From positions 1 through 23,908 of the forward strand of contig NZ_UGQM01000009.1 of NCBI RefSeq assembly GCF_900454025.1: 23,908 bases of DNA, read 5' to 3'. Position 1 is the stretch's first letter; the number at the start of each line of letters is the position of its first letter. The stretch comes from Mycolicibacterium gilvum. Lineage in GTDB: Bacteria > Actinomycetota > Actinomycetes > Mycobacteriales > Mycobacteriaceae. A model generated the notes under the pieces. It worked only from the letters and a program-made list of their open reading frames with translations, did no database searches and was not told the DNA's origin. The position numbers and the translations under genes are program-made. Below are positions 1 to 8,274 of this stretch, one piece after another.

Positions 1-1259
1 ATGACCTCAACCGACCACGAATCCTGGGCAACCCAGACCTTCGGGCTACGCGTGCGCCACCGTTCCGGCACACCGTTGTTGACCGAGCTAGTCGCCCCCG
101 GATTGCGACGCAACCCCGGCGGGCGCACCTGCTGGTGTCGTCGGTGCTCGGCAAACACATCGCCGCCGACCCGCGTGACGTGATTGCTGCCGGCCACCAA
201 CTCGGGCGTGCCGTTGCCAGCCTGGGCCTCGGGGATGTCGACGTGCTGGGCATGGCCGAAACTGCGACCAGTCTCGGTCACTGCGTCGCCGACAACCTCG
301 ACGCGGCCATGTACCTGCACACCACCCGACGTCACGCACCGCCAAATATGATCTACGCCGAGTTTCAGGAGGGTCACTCGCACGCCACCGACCACACACT
401 GCAACCCAGCAGCGCGGACCTTTTCGCTCAACCGCGACCCATCGTGCTTGTCGATGACGAGATTTCCACCGGAAACACCGCGTTTGCGACAGTCGCTGCA
501 CTGCAACAGCTCCAGCACCGCGCCCATTATGTCGTCGCTTCACTTGTCGATGTCCGCAACGACACACACCGGCACGACGCCGCCGCCGCCGTCAGCAACA
601 AACTGCGCACCTCGGTGCACTTCGTCAGCCTGGCTCAAGGCGACGTCGATCAGCCGGCCGGGCTCATCGACGCCGTGTGCGCACTGAACCCACCAGTGTT
701 GAACACCCCCTCAGACCGCCCCCCCAGCACACCGAGTCGATTAACGCTGCCGTGGCCGGCCCACGTACCCGAAGGAGGGCGGCACGGCTTCCTGCGCCAG
801 GACCGCCCAGAGTTCGAAGAGGCCGTACTTTGGGCCTCGGAACACCTGCACTCATACCTGGACCCCAGCCGCCCAGTACTACTGGTCGGGCACGAAGAGC
901 TCATGTATCTGCCCCTCAGGCTTGCCGATCAACTGGCTCGACACGGCTTCAACACCCGTTTCCAATCGACCACTCGATCACCGGCCTACGTGCACAACCA
1001 CCCTGAGTATCCGCTGGGAACCGGATGGACATTCCCCGCCAGCGAGCCCGGCGAGACCTCGGCCCGGTTCCTCTACAACGGATGGCAAGCGCCGCCGCAC
1101 GTGCGGGTACAACTCGTGCTGCTCGTCGACCGCATCGCCGCCAGCGGCGATCTCACTGTCGGCGAGGTTCTCGCAGCCTCCGGCTACGACGTCATCATCG
1201 CCGAAGTCGACGGCCCGGACGCCACCACGCTCGCCGAGATCCGCGGGCGCCAGCAGTGA
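1..1259 (+). CDS. Phosphoribosyltransferase with C-terminal TRSP domain, apparent frameshift near 117
   Basis: This looks like the PRTase_2 plus TRSP protein of Ter stress clusters, which is predicted to transfer or release a phosphoribosyl group while making a nucleoside-like compound. Frame 1 gives the first 39 residues, ending RRNP. The family sequence then continues one frame back as RRAHLLVSSVLGKH, so the joined product has about 419 residues. The PRPP-binding signature IVLVDDEISTGNTA lies near residues 148-161, preceded by the EGHSHATDH stretch. The family-naming TTRSP motif is near residue 324, followed by FLYN. The shift falls in CCCC at 114-117 and would be repaired by one extra C. 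An internal ATG at 135 could give 374 residues but would lose the conserved N-terminus. The stop overlaps the next gene by 4 nt (GTGA). The family call is strong; the substrate is unknown. Confidence 0.85.
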   Translation, partial: DLNRPRILGNPDLRATRAPPFRHTVVDRASRPRIATQPRRAHLLVSSVLGKHIAADPRDVIAAGHQLGRAVASLGLGDVDVLGMAETATSLGHCVADNLDAAMYLHTTRRHAPPNMIYAEFQEGHSHATDHTLQPSSADLFAQPRPIVLVDDEISTGNTAFATVAALQQLQHRAHYVVASLVDVRNDTHRHDAAAAVSNKLRTSVHFVSLAQGDVDQPAGLIDAVCALNPPVLNTPSDRPPSTPSRLTLPWPAHVPEGGRHGFLRQDRPEFEEAVLWASEHLHSYLDPSRPVLLVGHEELMYLPLRLADQLARHGFNTRFQSTTRSPAYVHNHPEYPLGTGWTFPASEPGETSARFLYNGWQAPPHVRVQLVLLVDRIAASGDLTVGEVLAASGYDVIIAEVDGPDATTLAEIRGRQQ

Positions 1260-2368
1260 AACAACCCCTCACCGGCCCGACATTTGGAACTTACGCTGCC
1301 CACGAAGTCGGATGGCTCCTCACCGACCTATCCGATATGAGGCTCGAAGCGGCGACCGCTGACCGAGAGCGCGAAATTCAAAGCGGCCGCGCCCATTACG
1401 CGGAATCGTTGCCAATCGAGTATCAGCCTGATTCCGTCTACCTGGACCTGTTCGACAGTGTGCTACGCGAAACCGCGAATCGGCTCGCGGTCGCGGTCGG
1501 CTACCTCACTGAACTCGTCCTGGCCGAACGCGGGACAGACATCGCCCTGGTATCGCTGGCCCGCGCGGGGACCCCGATCGGCATTCTCATGCGCCGCTGG
1601 GCGGCCTCTCAACACAGGCTGACGCTACCTCACTACGCCGTGTCGATTGTTCGAGGACGAGGCATCGACACCTGCGCGCTGCGCTACCTGAGCACACACC
1701 ACGATCCAGCCCGAGTCGTGTTCGTCGACGGATGGACCGGCAAGGGAGCCATCACCCGGGAACTGTCAGACGCGATAACCGAACATGCTCACCGCACGGA
1801 GATCGTCTTCAATCCCGACCTCGCCGTGTTGGCCGATCCCGGCCACTGCGTCCGAACATTCGGCACCCGCGATGACTTTCTGATTGCCTCAGCCTGCTTG
1901 AATTCCACTGTGTCAGGCCTTGTCTCGCGCACGGTACTCAACCCCCGCGTCATTGGGCCCACCGATTTCCACGGAGCGAAGTTCTACCGCGATCTGCGCC
2001 CGGCCGACATGTCCAACGTGTTTCTCGATACTGTCAGCGCCCAGTTCGAGACTGCGGAAACCCAAGTCCGCCGAATGCGCGACACTGGGAATGATCAACA
2101 CCGCGAACCCACCTGGTCGGGCCTGACCACAGTGCAGCGGATTCAGCAGCAGTACGGGATCACCACCAGCAACTTTGTCAAGCCGGGCATTGGGGAAACC
2201 ACTCGTGTGCTGCTGCGCAGACTCCCGTGGCGCATCGTGGTACGGGATCCCGACGCCCCGGAACATCGTCACATCAGGTTGCTCGCCGAAGCGCGAAACG
2301 TCCCCGTCGTCGTCGACCCCGACCTCGCGTACGCCTGCGTGGGCCTGATCAAGGAGATCGCCGAGTGA
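1256..2368 (+). CDS. StiP-type phosphoribosyltransferase with C-terminal PELOTA RNA-binding domain
   Basis: A protein of 370 residues starting at GTG 1256, whose first bases overlap the stop of the preceding gene. The open frame extends further upstream, but that part is antisense-like and unlike the family. The family (PRTase_1, also annotated as cysteine protease StiP) is recognised from LARAGTPIG (residues 101-109), SIVRGRGID (130-138) and the PRPP-loop-like VVFVDGWTGKGAI (154-166). The last 65 or so residues, from NFVKPGIGETTRVLLRR, match the small PELOTA domain proposed to bind RNA. It is the second PRTase of the Ter biosynthetic module and is presumably translated coupled to the first. 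The protease name has little support in this sequence, and phosphoribosyl chemistry is the better guess. Confidence 0.87.
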   Translation: MKQPLTGPTFGTYAAHEVGWLLTDLSDMRLEAATADREREIQSGRAHYAESLPIEYQPDSVYLDLFDSVLRETANRLAVAVGYLTELVLAERGTDIALVSLARAGTPIGILMRRWAASQHRLTLPHYAVSIVRGRGIDTCALRYLSTHHDPARVVFVDGWTGKGAITRELSDAITEHAHRTEIVFNPDLAVLADPGHCVRTFGTRDDFLIASACLNSTVSGLVSRTVLNPRVIGPTDFHGAKFYRDLRPADMSNVFLDTVSAQFETAETQVRRMRDTGNDQHREPTWSGLTTVQRIQQQYGITTSNFVKPGIGETTRVLLRRLPWRIVVRDPDAPEHRHIRLLAEARNVPVVVDPDLAYACVGLIKEIAE

Positions 2369-3243
2369 AGGCCTCTGCCCTGATCGCCAGCGACCTAGAT
2401 CGCACCCTCATCTATTCCCACCGCTTCTTCGCCACCACTCCCCCACCCGAGGCATGTGTCGAAATCTACGACGGCGCAGCCATCTCCTTCATGACCGACA
2501 CCGCAATGCACGCTTTAACCGACTTCGCCGCGCAGCACATCGTGGTGCCGGCCACCACACGAACTGTGGCACAGTACCGCCGCCTTTCTCTTCCTGGAGG
2601 CCCGTACCCCTTCGCGGTAACCAGCAACGGCGGCTCAATACTGATCGATGGGGAACCCGACGACCGGTGGAACTCGACGGTTCGAGCACGGATTCGAGCC
2701 GACGGACCTGGGATCGACGTCATCGCTGCAGCGATGCGTGAACAGACCAGCGACGAATGGGTAAAAACCTTCAAGATGGCCGAAGAGTTGTTCTGCTACC
2801 TCGTCATTGACGAGGCCCGGCTACCCGCCGACTTCATGGCAACATGGGCGTCATGGTGTACGCCGCGCGGTTGGCGGGTCTCCCGGCAGGGGCGCAAGAT
2901 CTACACCGTGCCCCATAGCCTGTGCAAATCACGGGCTGTGGCCGAGATTCGCCACCGCCTCACCGAGTCCGGCCAACTCCACACCGACGCACCATTATTC
3001 GCCGCCGGTGATGGCGCTCTCGACGCCGAACTGCTGAGCTACGCCGATGCCTCCATCCGACCGGCTCACGGTGAGCTCCACTCTCTGGGCTGGACATCTG
3101 AGCGCACCACGGTGACCAAGGCCAGCGGCGCCTCGGCAGCCGACGAGATCGTGGCGTGGCTGCACCAGAGCGCCGAGCATACGAGATTTCCACCGTTGAA
3201 GAAAGCACCACATCAGTCCCCTATAACGAAAGGAACTGCGTGA
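2365..3243 (+). CDS. HAD-superfamily phosphatase of the Ter cluster
   Basis: A 292-residue HAD hydrolase. Start GTG 2365 overlaps the previous TGA by 4 nt and has a good ribosome site, AAGGAG at 2351-2356. Motif I is DLDRTLI at residues 10-16, with the nucleophile and acid/base aspartates both present. TSNGGSIL near residue 86 is the cap-side motif typical of Cof-like or sucrose-phosphatase-like HADs. AAGDGALDAELL near 212-223 is the motif IV metal site. A lysine around 133-136 (KTFKMAEE) and a second one near KSRAV are candidates for motif III. It probably removes a phosphate from the intermediate made by the two PRTases encoded upstream. The substrate cannot be read from sequence. Its stop overlaps the start of the double TerD gene. 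Confidence 0.85.
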   Translation: MKASALIASDLDRTLIYSHRFFATTPPPEACVEIYDGAAISFMTDTAMHALTDFAAQHIVVPATTRTVAQYRRLSLPGGPYPFAVTSNGGSILIDGEPDDRWNSTVRARIRADGPGIDVIAAAMREQTSDEWVKTFKMAEELFCYLVIDEARLPADFMATWASWCTPRGWRVSRQGRKIYTVPHSLCKSRAVAEIRHRLTESGQLHTDAPLFAAGDGALDAELLSYADASIRPAHGELHSLGWTSERTTVTKASGASAADEIVAWLHQSAEHTRFPPLKKAPHQSPITKGTA

Positions 3244-4424
3244 GTACGCAACTGAGTAAAGGGCAGAATGGGCCGGTGACCGCTGCCGACCTGGTGGCGT
3301 CAGTACAGCTCGCGGCGCCGGCTGACCTGTCGGCTCTGCTGGTGACCGACAACGGGAACGTACGCACGGACGCAGACTTTGTGTTCTTTAATCAGCCCAC
3401 TGGCCCCGGGGTGAGACTGGTTGCCGGGGCCACCGGCCAACCCGCCAGCCTCGCAGTCGCACTCAACGCCGTCCCCACTGACATTGCCCGAGTCCGCGTG
3501 GTCATCACACTTGATGATCCGAACTCTACCTTTGGAGCGACAGCCGCACCCGTAGCCCGGGTATCCGACACCACCGGCCACATCCTTTACGAGTACCGCA
3601 TCGACGGTCTCACCAGCGAATCGATCGTCATTGCGCTCGAGCTTTATCGCCGCAACGGAGCCTGGAAGGTGCGGGCCGTCGGCCAAGGCTACGCCGGCGG
3701 ATTCGCTGCTCTGGTAACCGACCACGGTGTCAGCGTCGATGATGCCCCGGCACCACCACCACCTCCCCCGCCGGCAGGACGCCCGACATTACCTCCGCCA
3801 CCGCCGGCTTCCTCACCGCCGACCGGTGGTGAAATCAGTCTGGTCAAAGGTCGAACCGTGAACCTCGCCAAGGGGCAACGTGTTTCTTTGCGCAAGGACG
3901 GCGGTGTCGCCCTGACACGAGTTCGTATGGGGTTGGGATGGGATCCGCTCAAACGCGGCATTTTCGGGGGCCGGGCGTCGAACATCGATCTCGACGCTTC
4001 AGCAGTGCTGTTCACCGGTCAGGAGCTGATCGACATCTGCTATTTCCGGCAGCTGAAGTCCAAAGACGGATCAATCAAGCATCACGGAGACAACCTCACC
4101 GGCGAGGGTGACGGGGATGACGAGACCATCTCCGTCGATTTGAGCCGAGTCCCCACTCACATCACCTCAGTGCTGTTCATTGTGACGTCCTACCGTGGCC
4201 ACACCTTCGATCAACTCAGCAACGCATTCTGTCGCCTCGTCGATGCGACGTCGAAGGCTGAACTGGCTCGCTATACCTTGCAAGGCAGCGGCATGCGCTA
4301 TACCGGCATGGTGATGGCCAAGATCTTCCGGTTGGGCGGCGAGTGGAAGTTACAAGCAATCGGGGAGGGAATGCAGGCCAAGCACCCCGGGCAAGCCGCT
4401 CCGCAACTCTCACGGTTCCTGTGA
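3240..4424 (+). CDS. Tandem TerD-TerD protein with proline-rich linker
   Basis: A 394-residue protein starting at GTG 3240, which overlaps the HAD stop; AAGGA at about 3229-3233 is the ribosome site. Two TerD-type domains are present. The first (residues 1 to about 165) contains VRTDADFVFFNQP and ends [17 protein letters not shown] linker of about 28 residues at 170-197 is nearly all Pro, Ala and Ser. The second domain (about 198-394) has the full calcium-binding signatures: NIDLDASA near residue 250 and GEGDGDDETI near 288. The first domain lacks the DLDASA-type acidic cluster, so only the second is likely to bind metal in the standard way. It is the last gene of the junction-spanning operon and probably links the biosynthetic enzymes to the membrane TerC/TerD assembly. 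No signal peptide is visible. Confidence 0.88.
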   Translation: MSTQLSKGQNGPVTAADLVASVQLAAPADLSALLVTDNGNVRTDADFVFFNQPTGPGVRLVAGATGQPASLAVALNAVPTDIARVRVVITLDDPNSTFGATAAPVARVSDTTGHILYEYRIDGLTSESIVIALELYRRNGAWKVRAVGQGYAGGFAALVTDHGVSVDDAPAPPPPPPPAGRPTLPPPPPASSPPTGGEISLVKGRTVNLAKGQRVSLRKDGGVALTRVRMGLGWDPLKRGIFGGRASNIDLDASAVLFTGQELIDICYFRQLKSKDGSIKHHGDNLTGEGDGDDETISVDLSRVPTHITSVLFIVTSYRGHTFDQLSNAFCRLVDATSKAELARYTLQGSGMRYTGMVMAKIFRLGGEWKLQAIGEGMQAKHPGQAAPQLSRFL

Positions 4425-4460
4425 ACAAAACCATGCGGTAAGGGGTTGTCCCTCAATGGA

Positions 4461-5521
4461 TTAACCTTCGCACGCCACGCCGTCGCCGTCGCCGTCAAGT
4501 CCCGTTCGATACCCTGGTTGACCGGCGTACAACGGTGCTGCGCCCGCCGCTTTGGCGGCGCGGCAGTTGGGGTAGTACGCCGCAGAAACGTCCACCGGTG
4601 GTAGCGGAGTTTCCAGCGGAAGTGAAGGCGCCAGCGGGGATTCCGGCAACGGCTCAGGCTGGGTGATCGGCGTAAACGGCTCCGTCTCTACCGGTGTTGT
4701 TTCCGAGGATGTTTCTTCAGACGGCATGTCAAAATCGGATGCACCGCAGCTCGAAAGAACTTGGACGATAGCGTCGCGCTCGGCCTGCGTTACCCAAATT
4801 GCGTACACCGACTTGACTTTCACAATTCGGGCGACGTAGGAACAGCGATACGACTTGTCCGGTGGTAACCATGTGGCCGCGTCTCCGTCGCCCTTCTGCT
4901 GATTGAGATTGCCCACTGTGGCCTGCAGATTTAGAGGGTCGTTGGCGAAGTTACGGCGTGTGACCTCATCCCAGTTCTGCGCACCTTTCTGCCAGCTATC
5001 AGACAGGGCCACGATGTGGTCAATTTGAACATCGGCCGAGGTGTCCGCGCCCCGCTCGAACGCGATAGTCGCGCCCGAGTAAGGATCGTGAAGTATCCCG
5101 CTGACGATTGCACAGTCATTGGAGCCAGGCTTGAACACAATGTCTACAAGGTCGCGCCGCAAAATGTCATTGCGAGTGTCACATCCGTTTCGGCCCCCTC
5201 CACGGTTACATCATCAGTCCACGCGTCACCGAAAAGCGCCCGGTCGTAACCTGTCTTGGGCGCACGTCCCTTGATGGGCAACCGGCTCAGCTCGGCCAGC
5301 GCGTCTGTTCTGCGATCGCCGCTGGGTGGCGAGGTGTCGACGGTCGTTGATGGAAGCGCGCTTTGAAGATTCGACGGCAAGGAACTGGGCGTCAATGTTG
5401 GCGGTAGCGTCGAGGTAATTTCGGCGTCAGCTACCTGATTACGCTCCGCAGTGCCGCATCCCGTCAGTATTGCGACAGTAACCGTTAAAAATATCGCCCC
5501 CAACATATTTCGTGCCGTCAT
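4461..5521 (-). pseudogene. Secreted HNH nuclease lipoprotein with Excalibur domain, apparent frameshift near 5196
   Basis: The joined product has about 353 residues. It begins MTARNMLGAIFLTVTVAI and has a lipobox LTGC with Cys22, so it should be exported and lipid-anchored. A Pro/Ser/Thr-rich spacer follows, then GRAPKTGYDR. After the frame change comes NGCDTRNDILRRD, then the HNH-type core QIDHIVALSDSWQKGA and NDPLNLQATVGNLNQQKGD (DUF1524/GmrSD-like). A second low-complexity spacer leads to a C-terminal Excalibur calcium-binding domain (YYPNCRAAK...DGDGDGVACEG). ATG 5521 is chosen over GTG 5527 because GGAG lies 5 nt upstream. The two frames meet at CCCCC 5194-5198 (plus strand), where one missing base would restore a single reading frame. 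Related actinobacterial proteins are single secreted nucleases. It may be intact if the indel is a sequence error. Confidence 0.82.
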
Positions 5522-5799
5522 TAACACTCCGACGCTTCCCGCTTTCTGTGCTCTGGCTTCGCTAGCAGCAATGCTCAGAAAAGACTAGCGGAGCCCGTCG
5601 GCGCAATTTGATCGCCACCTGCCGAGGCTTTCTCCAACCGCACAGTCTGGTCGCCGCATCATGATCTGTTGCACGCGTCGCGTGACCGCAGCATTGCCGC
5701 GATTCACGAACCGCCCATCAATAAGGCAACGGCGAGCGGTTTAATCTGGGCGTCGCGCGGCGTATCTAAAATGACGGTTCTAGACACAGGTGGCGCGCC
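5522..5799. other. Non-coding gap upstream of the HNH lipoprotein gene
   Basis: This 278-bp gap holds the promoter side of the HNH lipoprotein gene and the 3' flank of the Abi-type gene. I see no convincing coding frame. A plus-strand open frame from 5669 runs into the antisense of the Abi gene, has no ribosome site and matches nothing I recognise. No clear terminator is visible. Confidence 0.4.
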
Positions 5800-6622
5800 T
5801 CAGCCGCCGTCGAGTTTGTCGAGCAGCGCTCCTGCGACGAGTGCGGTTGCGCGAGCGACGAGGCGGGCTTCGGCTGCGCTCAACTCGGTGGTCTTGCGTG
5901 GTGGTCCAGGTCGTCCGTGACCGGTGCCAGCGTCGTTTCGGAGTCGGTTAACTGCGGTGGCCAGTAGGAACAGGCATTGATGCACTGCACGGTGCGGGTC
6001 GGGATCGAGCTTTGGCAGCTCCGTGGGGGTGGCCATGCCGATCGCGGTAAAAGCACTGGTCAATGTGACCGGGAAGTTGCCCGACACCGGGTAGTCACCC
6101 AGGAGTTCTGTCAGAACGTGGCGGGCGGCGGATTCGTCGAGTTCCTTTCCCGTGCCTACCTGTAGCGGGGCGTCGTCGGGGCTGGAGTTGATTCTGTCGA
6201 CGTAGCTGCGCAGCGTCACTGTGAGTTCTGTGCCGCTTGTCGATGACGGTCGGTCGTGTGGACCCGTCGGGTTCGAGAGTGAAGCCGAGCGGAGCGAAGG
6301 CCTGGACGAGCTGGGTCACTCTCCCGCTGCCGGCATAGCTCTCGCTGTCAGGGTTGAAGCCCCCGTGAGCCCGACACAGTGCCACAAGTTCTCGGGCTAA
6401 GGGCAGCCCCGCAGTCGCGTTGTGCGCTGCCGGTGAGGCGAAGACATGTCGGATTCGCTTCATCTTGCCCAGGTGGGACCCGTTCGATGTTCTTCCCTCC
6501 GGTGCCGGGTCGAGATGACCGAGGCCGTGGCGGGCGAATGCATCGCGGAGCTGCTGGTGTGAAGGGCTGCCTGAGATATCGAAGAAGGGGCCAAGGGCCG
6601 CGCCCAGCTCGGTCAGATTCAT
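5800..6622 (-). pseudogene. Abortive infection family protein (Abi_C domain), apparent frameshift near 6233
   Basis: Two overlapping frames join into one protein of about 273 residues. The N-terminal half starts at ATG 6622, four bases inside the recombinase stop (ATGA overlap), and runs to PTVIDKR. The frame that continues as TELTVTLRSYVDRINSS carries the family hallmark GTGKELDESAARHVL and then LLATAVNRLRNDAGTGHGRP. The latter is the conserved R-N-x-x-G-x-G-H-G core of the Abi_C C-terminal domain found in phage-exclusion proteins. Removing one base of the CC at 6233-6234 (plus strand) makes the frame continuous. Abi_C proteins are thought to act in altruistic phage defence, but their activity is poorly known. 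The overlap suggests co-expression with the serine recombinase. A true frameshift would inactivate it. Confidence 0.72.
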
Positions 6623-7218
6623 AACGGCTGCCTCGACTCCAGCGCTGGGTCGTTCACGGGCGCGGAGAGGTACCGGTATGCCGTTGCTCGGCTGATGCCG
6701 AACGCTTTAGCGAGTTCGTGAACGGGTTCTCCGGTCTCGGCGAGACGACGGAGCTGTTGCTGCCGCTCAAGGGTCAGTTTGGCGGGCTTGGTGGCCGGTA
6801 GGCGGCGCGCTCGCCTGGAGTCACGAGAAGCAGCGCGGCGCTCGCGGCCGAGTTCGAGTTCCAGTTCGGCCAGGGTGGCCATGATCGCGGCCACCGCGCG
6901 GCCTGTCGGTGTGCTGGTATCTATGCCTTCGCGTAAGGCGCGCAACAGGATTCGGCGTTCACCGAGTTCGGCAATGGTGCGCGTAACTTCGGCGACGGAA
7001 CGCCCGAGACGATCGATGGCGGTGACGACCACGGTGTCACCTTCGCGGGCGTAGTGCAGCAGGGCCGCCAAGCCCGGCCGGTCAGTGTTCACCGCACCAG
7101 AAAGCTTGTCGGTGAAAACCTGGCCGGACTCGACACCCTGGGAGGCGAGCGCGGCGAGCTGTCCATCGAGGTCTTGGCCCGCGGTGCTCACCCGCGCATA
7201 CCCAAGGATCGTTGTCAC
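6619..7218 (-). CDS. Serine recombinase (resolvase/invertase family)
   Basis: A 199-residue serine recombinase. The catalytic N-terminal domain has GYARVSTAGQD with Ser11 as nucleophile and DRLGRS at residues 69-74 with the active-site arginines. A long helix around 110-130 is followed by a C-terminal helix-turn-helix at about 168-184 (ELAKAFGISRATAYRYL). The length fits small resolvases and invertases rather than large phage integrases. The start is GTG 7218; no strong ribosome site is visible beyond GGTGG. On a plasmid of this size it could resolve multimers. Three TGAGACA repeats directly upstream are candidate binding sites. Its 3' end overlaps the Abi-type gene by 4 nt. Confidence 0.92.
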   Translation of the reverse strand: MTTILGYARVSTAGQDLDGQLAALASQGVESGQVFTDKLSGAVNTDRPGLAALLHYAREGDTVVVTAIDRLGRSVAEVTRTIAELGERRILLRALREGIDTSTPTGRAVAAIMATLAELELELGRERRAASRDSRRARRLPATKPAKLTLERQQQLRRLAETGEPVHELAKAFGISRATAYRYLSAPVNDPALESRQPL

Positions 7219-7227
7219 GCCACCACC

Positions 7228-7288
7228 GTCTCATTGCCCTCCGACATTGAAGATCTGAGACACGCGGTGTGAGACAGGAAATGAGACA
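7228..7288. repeat. TGAGACA repeats upstream of the serine recombinase (candidate res site or operator)
   Basis: TGAGACA occurs at 7256-7262, 7270-7276 and 7282-7288, with starts 14 and 12 bp apart. An inverted copy of the core, GTCTCA, is at 7228-7233. The cluster begins just upstream of the recombinase start at 7218. Resolvases commonly bind their own promoter region at the recombination site, so this is a reasonable res candidate, but no crossover site is proven. Confidence 0.45.
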
Positions 7289-7385
7289 GCGCGACCTGGG
7301 GCTACCCGGTGACGGTGATGCGCCCCGAGGGTGTCTCTTTTCTCTAGAAATGAGAATGGCGCCTGCGCGCGCAGTGGGTGTCAGG

Positions 7386-7720
7386 TCAGACGCTTGCGAC
7401 GGCGTGGATCTGTCTCGGTGCGAATCGTGACGAGAGCGCGTCGAGCGCCTCCGCGGCGGTGTTAAGCGCCTTGGTGGCCTCTTCGAACTGTTTTTGTGCG
7501 GCGTTTCTTCATGCCATCTACGGTACGAGCAACAGCAGACACGAGGTCAATGCCTGTTCTCGCTAACCCCTAGAAAAGCGCGAGCCACAGGCCTCGTCGT
7601 CCGGCGAGTAATCCTGCGGCTCACTTCCAAACCCACCTCGATGGGATGGCTACGCGGCCAGTCTACGGCCACGGCCAAGTGTTCCGCAACGAACCCGATG
7701 TATTCAGGTCCCCTCCACAC
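7386..7720 (-). pseudogene. Small unknown protein, apparently broken by two run-length indels
   Basis: Three consecutive minus-strand frames read as one natural protein of about 110 residues if two runs lose one base each: CCCC at 7567-7570 and TTTTT at 7491-7495 (plus strand). The first part, from GTG 7720, contains EYIGFVAEHLAVAVDWPR. The middle reads LARTGIDLVSAVARTVDGMKK. The last part reads QFEEATKALNTAAEAL and ends RQIHAVASV. The GTG lies 2 nt after the DUF3800 stop, so the two genes are probably coupled. The C-terminal third looks like an amphipathic helix. I do not recognise the family. The separate pieces could instead be unrelated short frames. Confidence 0.45.
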
Positions 7721-7722
7721 CG

Positions 7723-8274
7723 TCAGATCGTGTGAAGTTCGACGGCACTTCCAAGCATGTCGAGATAGGTCCGGTTACCGATGCGGGCCTGGACCACGGC
7801 CCCGCACACGATGTCCGCGGCCCACAGCGCCGGCTCGTGACGGCCTATGGAGTGCTCGATCCGTACCGTCGCTTCGACAACTTTGCGTGACCGCAATTTC
7901 TGCAGCATGTCGAGGTCGCTGGCGTCGAGCTGGCCGCGAGATTCGAAGGTGATCGTCGAGCACGGCATCAACGCCAAGTGCGGCAGAAGAAACTCCATGC
8001 ACTTTCGCCGATGTCGACGGTCATCAGCGTCTTTGTCGACGTGAACCACGACGAACCCGGTGACTGGAAGGCCGGCCACGGCGGCGACCAACTCGACACG
8101 GCGCTCAGCGCTGCTGCCGTGCCAATGCAGCTTCGTTTCACCGATACGCAGAGCGTCTAGCGTCTTGCGCATCTCCGCAACATCATCGTTATCGCACAAC
8201 GTCGCAGCCAGCAGATACGCGCCAGGATCGAGGTCTGGACGCGACCCGGATTCATCGGCCCAAGCGGTCAGCAT
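7723..8274 (-). CDS. DUF3800 domain protein
   Basis: A 183-residue protein that opens with the motif WADESG and closes with ALWAADIVCGAVVQA. These are the two acidic landmarks of DUF3800, a family with an RNase H-like predicted fold often found in mobile and defence regions. VVVHVDKDADDRRHR and a lysine- and arginine-rich middle lie between them. The start ATG 8274 lies inside the end of a possible upstream small gene (7-nt overlap), and a second small gene follows after 2 nt, suggesting a leftward operon divergent from parA. The biochemical role is unknown; nuclease activity is only a fold-based guess. Confidence 0.72.
   Translation of the reverse strand: MLTAWADESGSRPDLDPGAYLLAATLCDNDDVAEMRKTLDALRIGETKLHWHGSSAERRVELVAAVAGLPVTGFVVVHVDKDADDRRHRRKCMEFLLPHLALMPCSTITFESRGQLDASDLDMLQKLRSRKVVEATVRIEHSIGRHEPALWAADIVCGAVVQARIGNRTYLDMLGSAVELHTI

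Noticed and set aside
114..117. Programmed -1 frameshift in the PRTase gene
   Set aside because: No classic slippery heptamer or obvious downstream pseudoknot was seen, and similar single-base breaks occur in several unrelated genes, which favours sequence error.
1025..1255. Upstream extension of the StiP-type gene
   Set aside because: The extension is Arg-rich, overlaps the PRTase gene in another frame, and the GTG at 1256 gives the family N-terminus.
5669..5920. Small plus-strand frame after the HNH gene
   Set aside because: No ribosome site, runs antisense into the Abi-type gene, and resembles nothing known.
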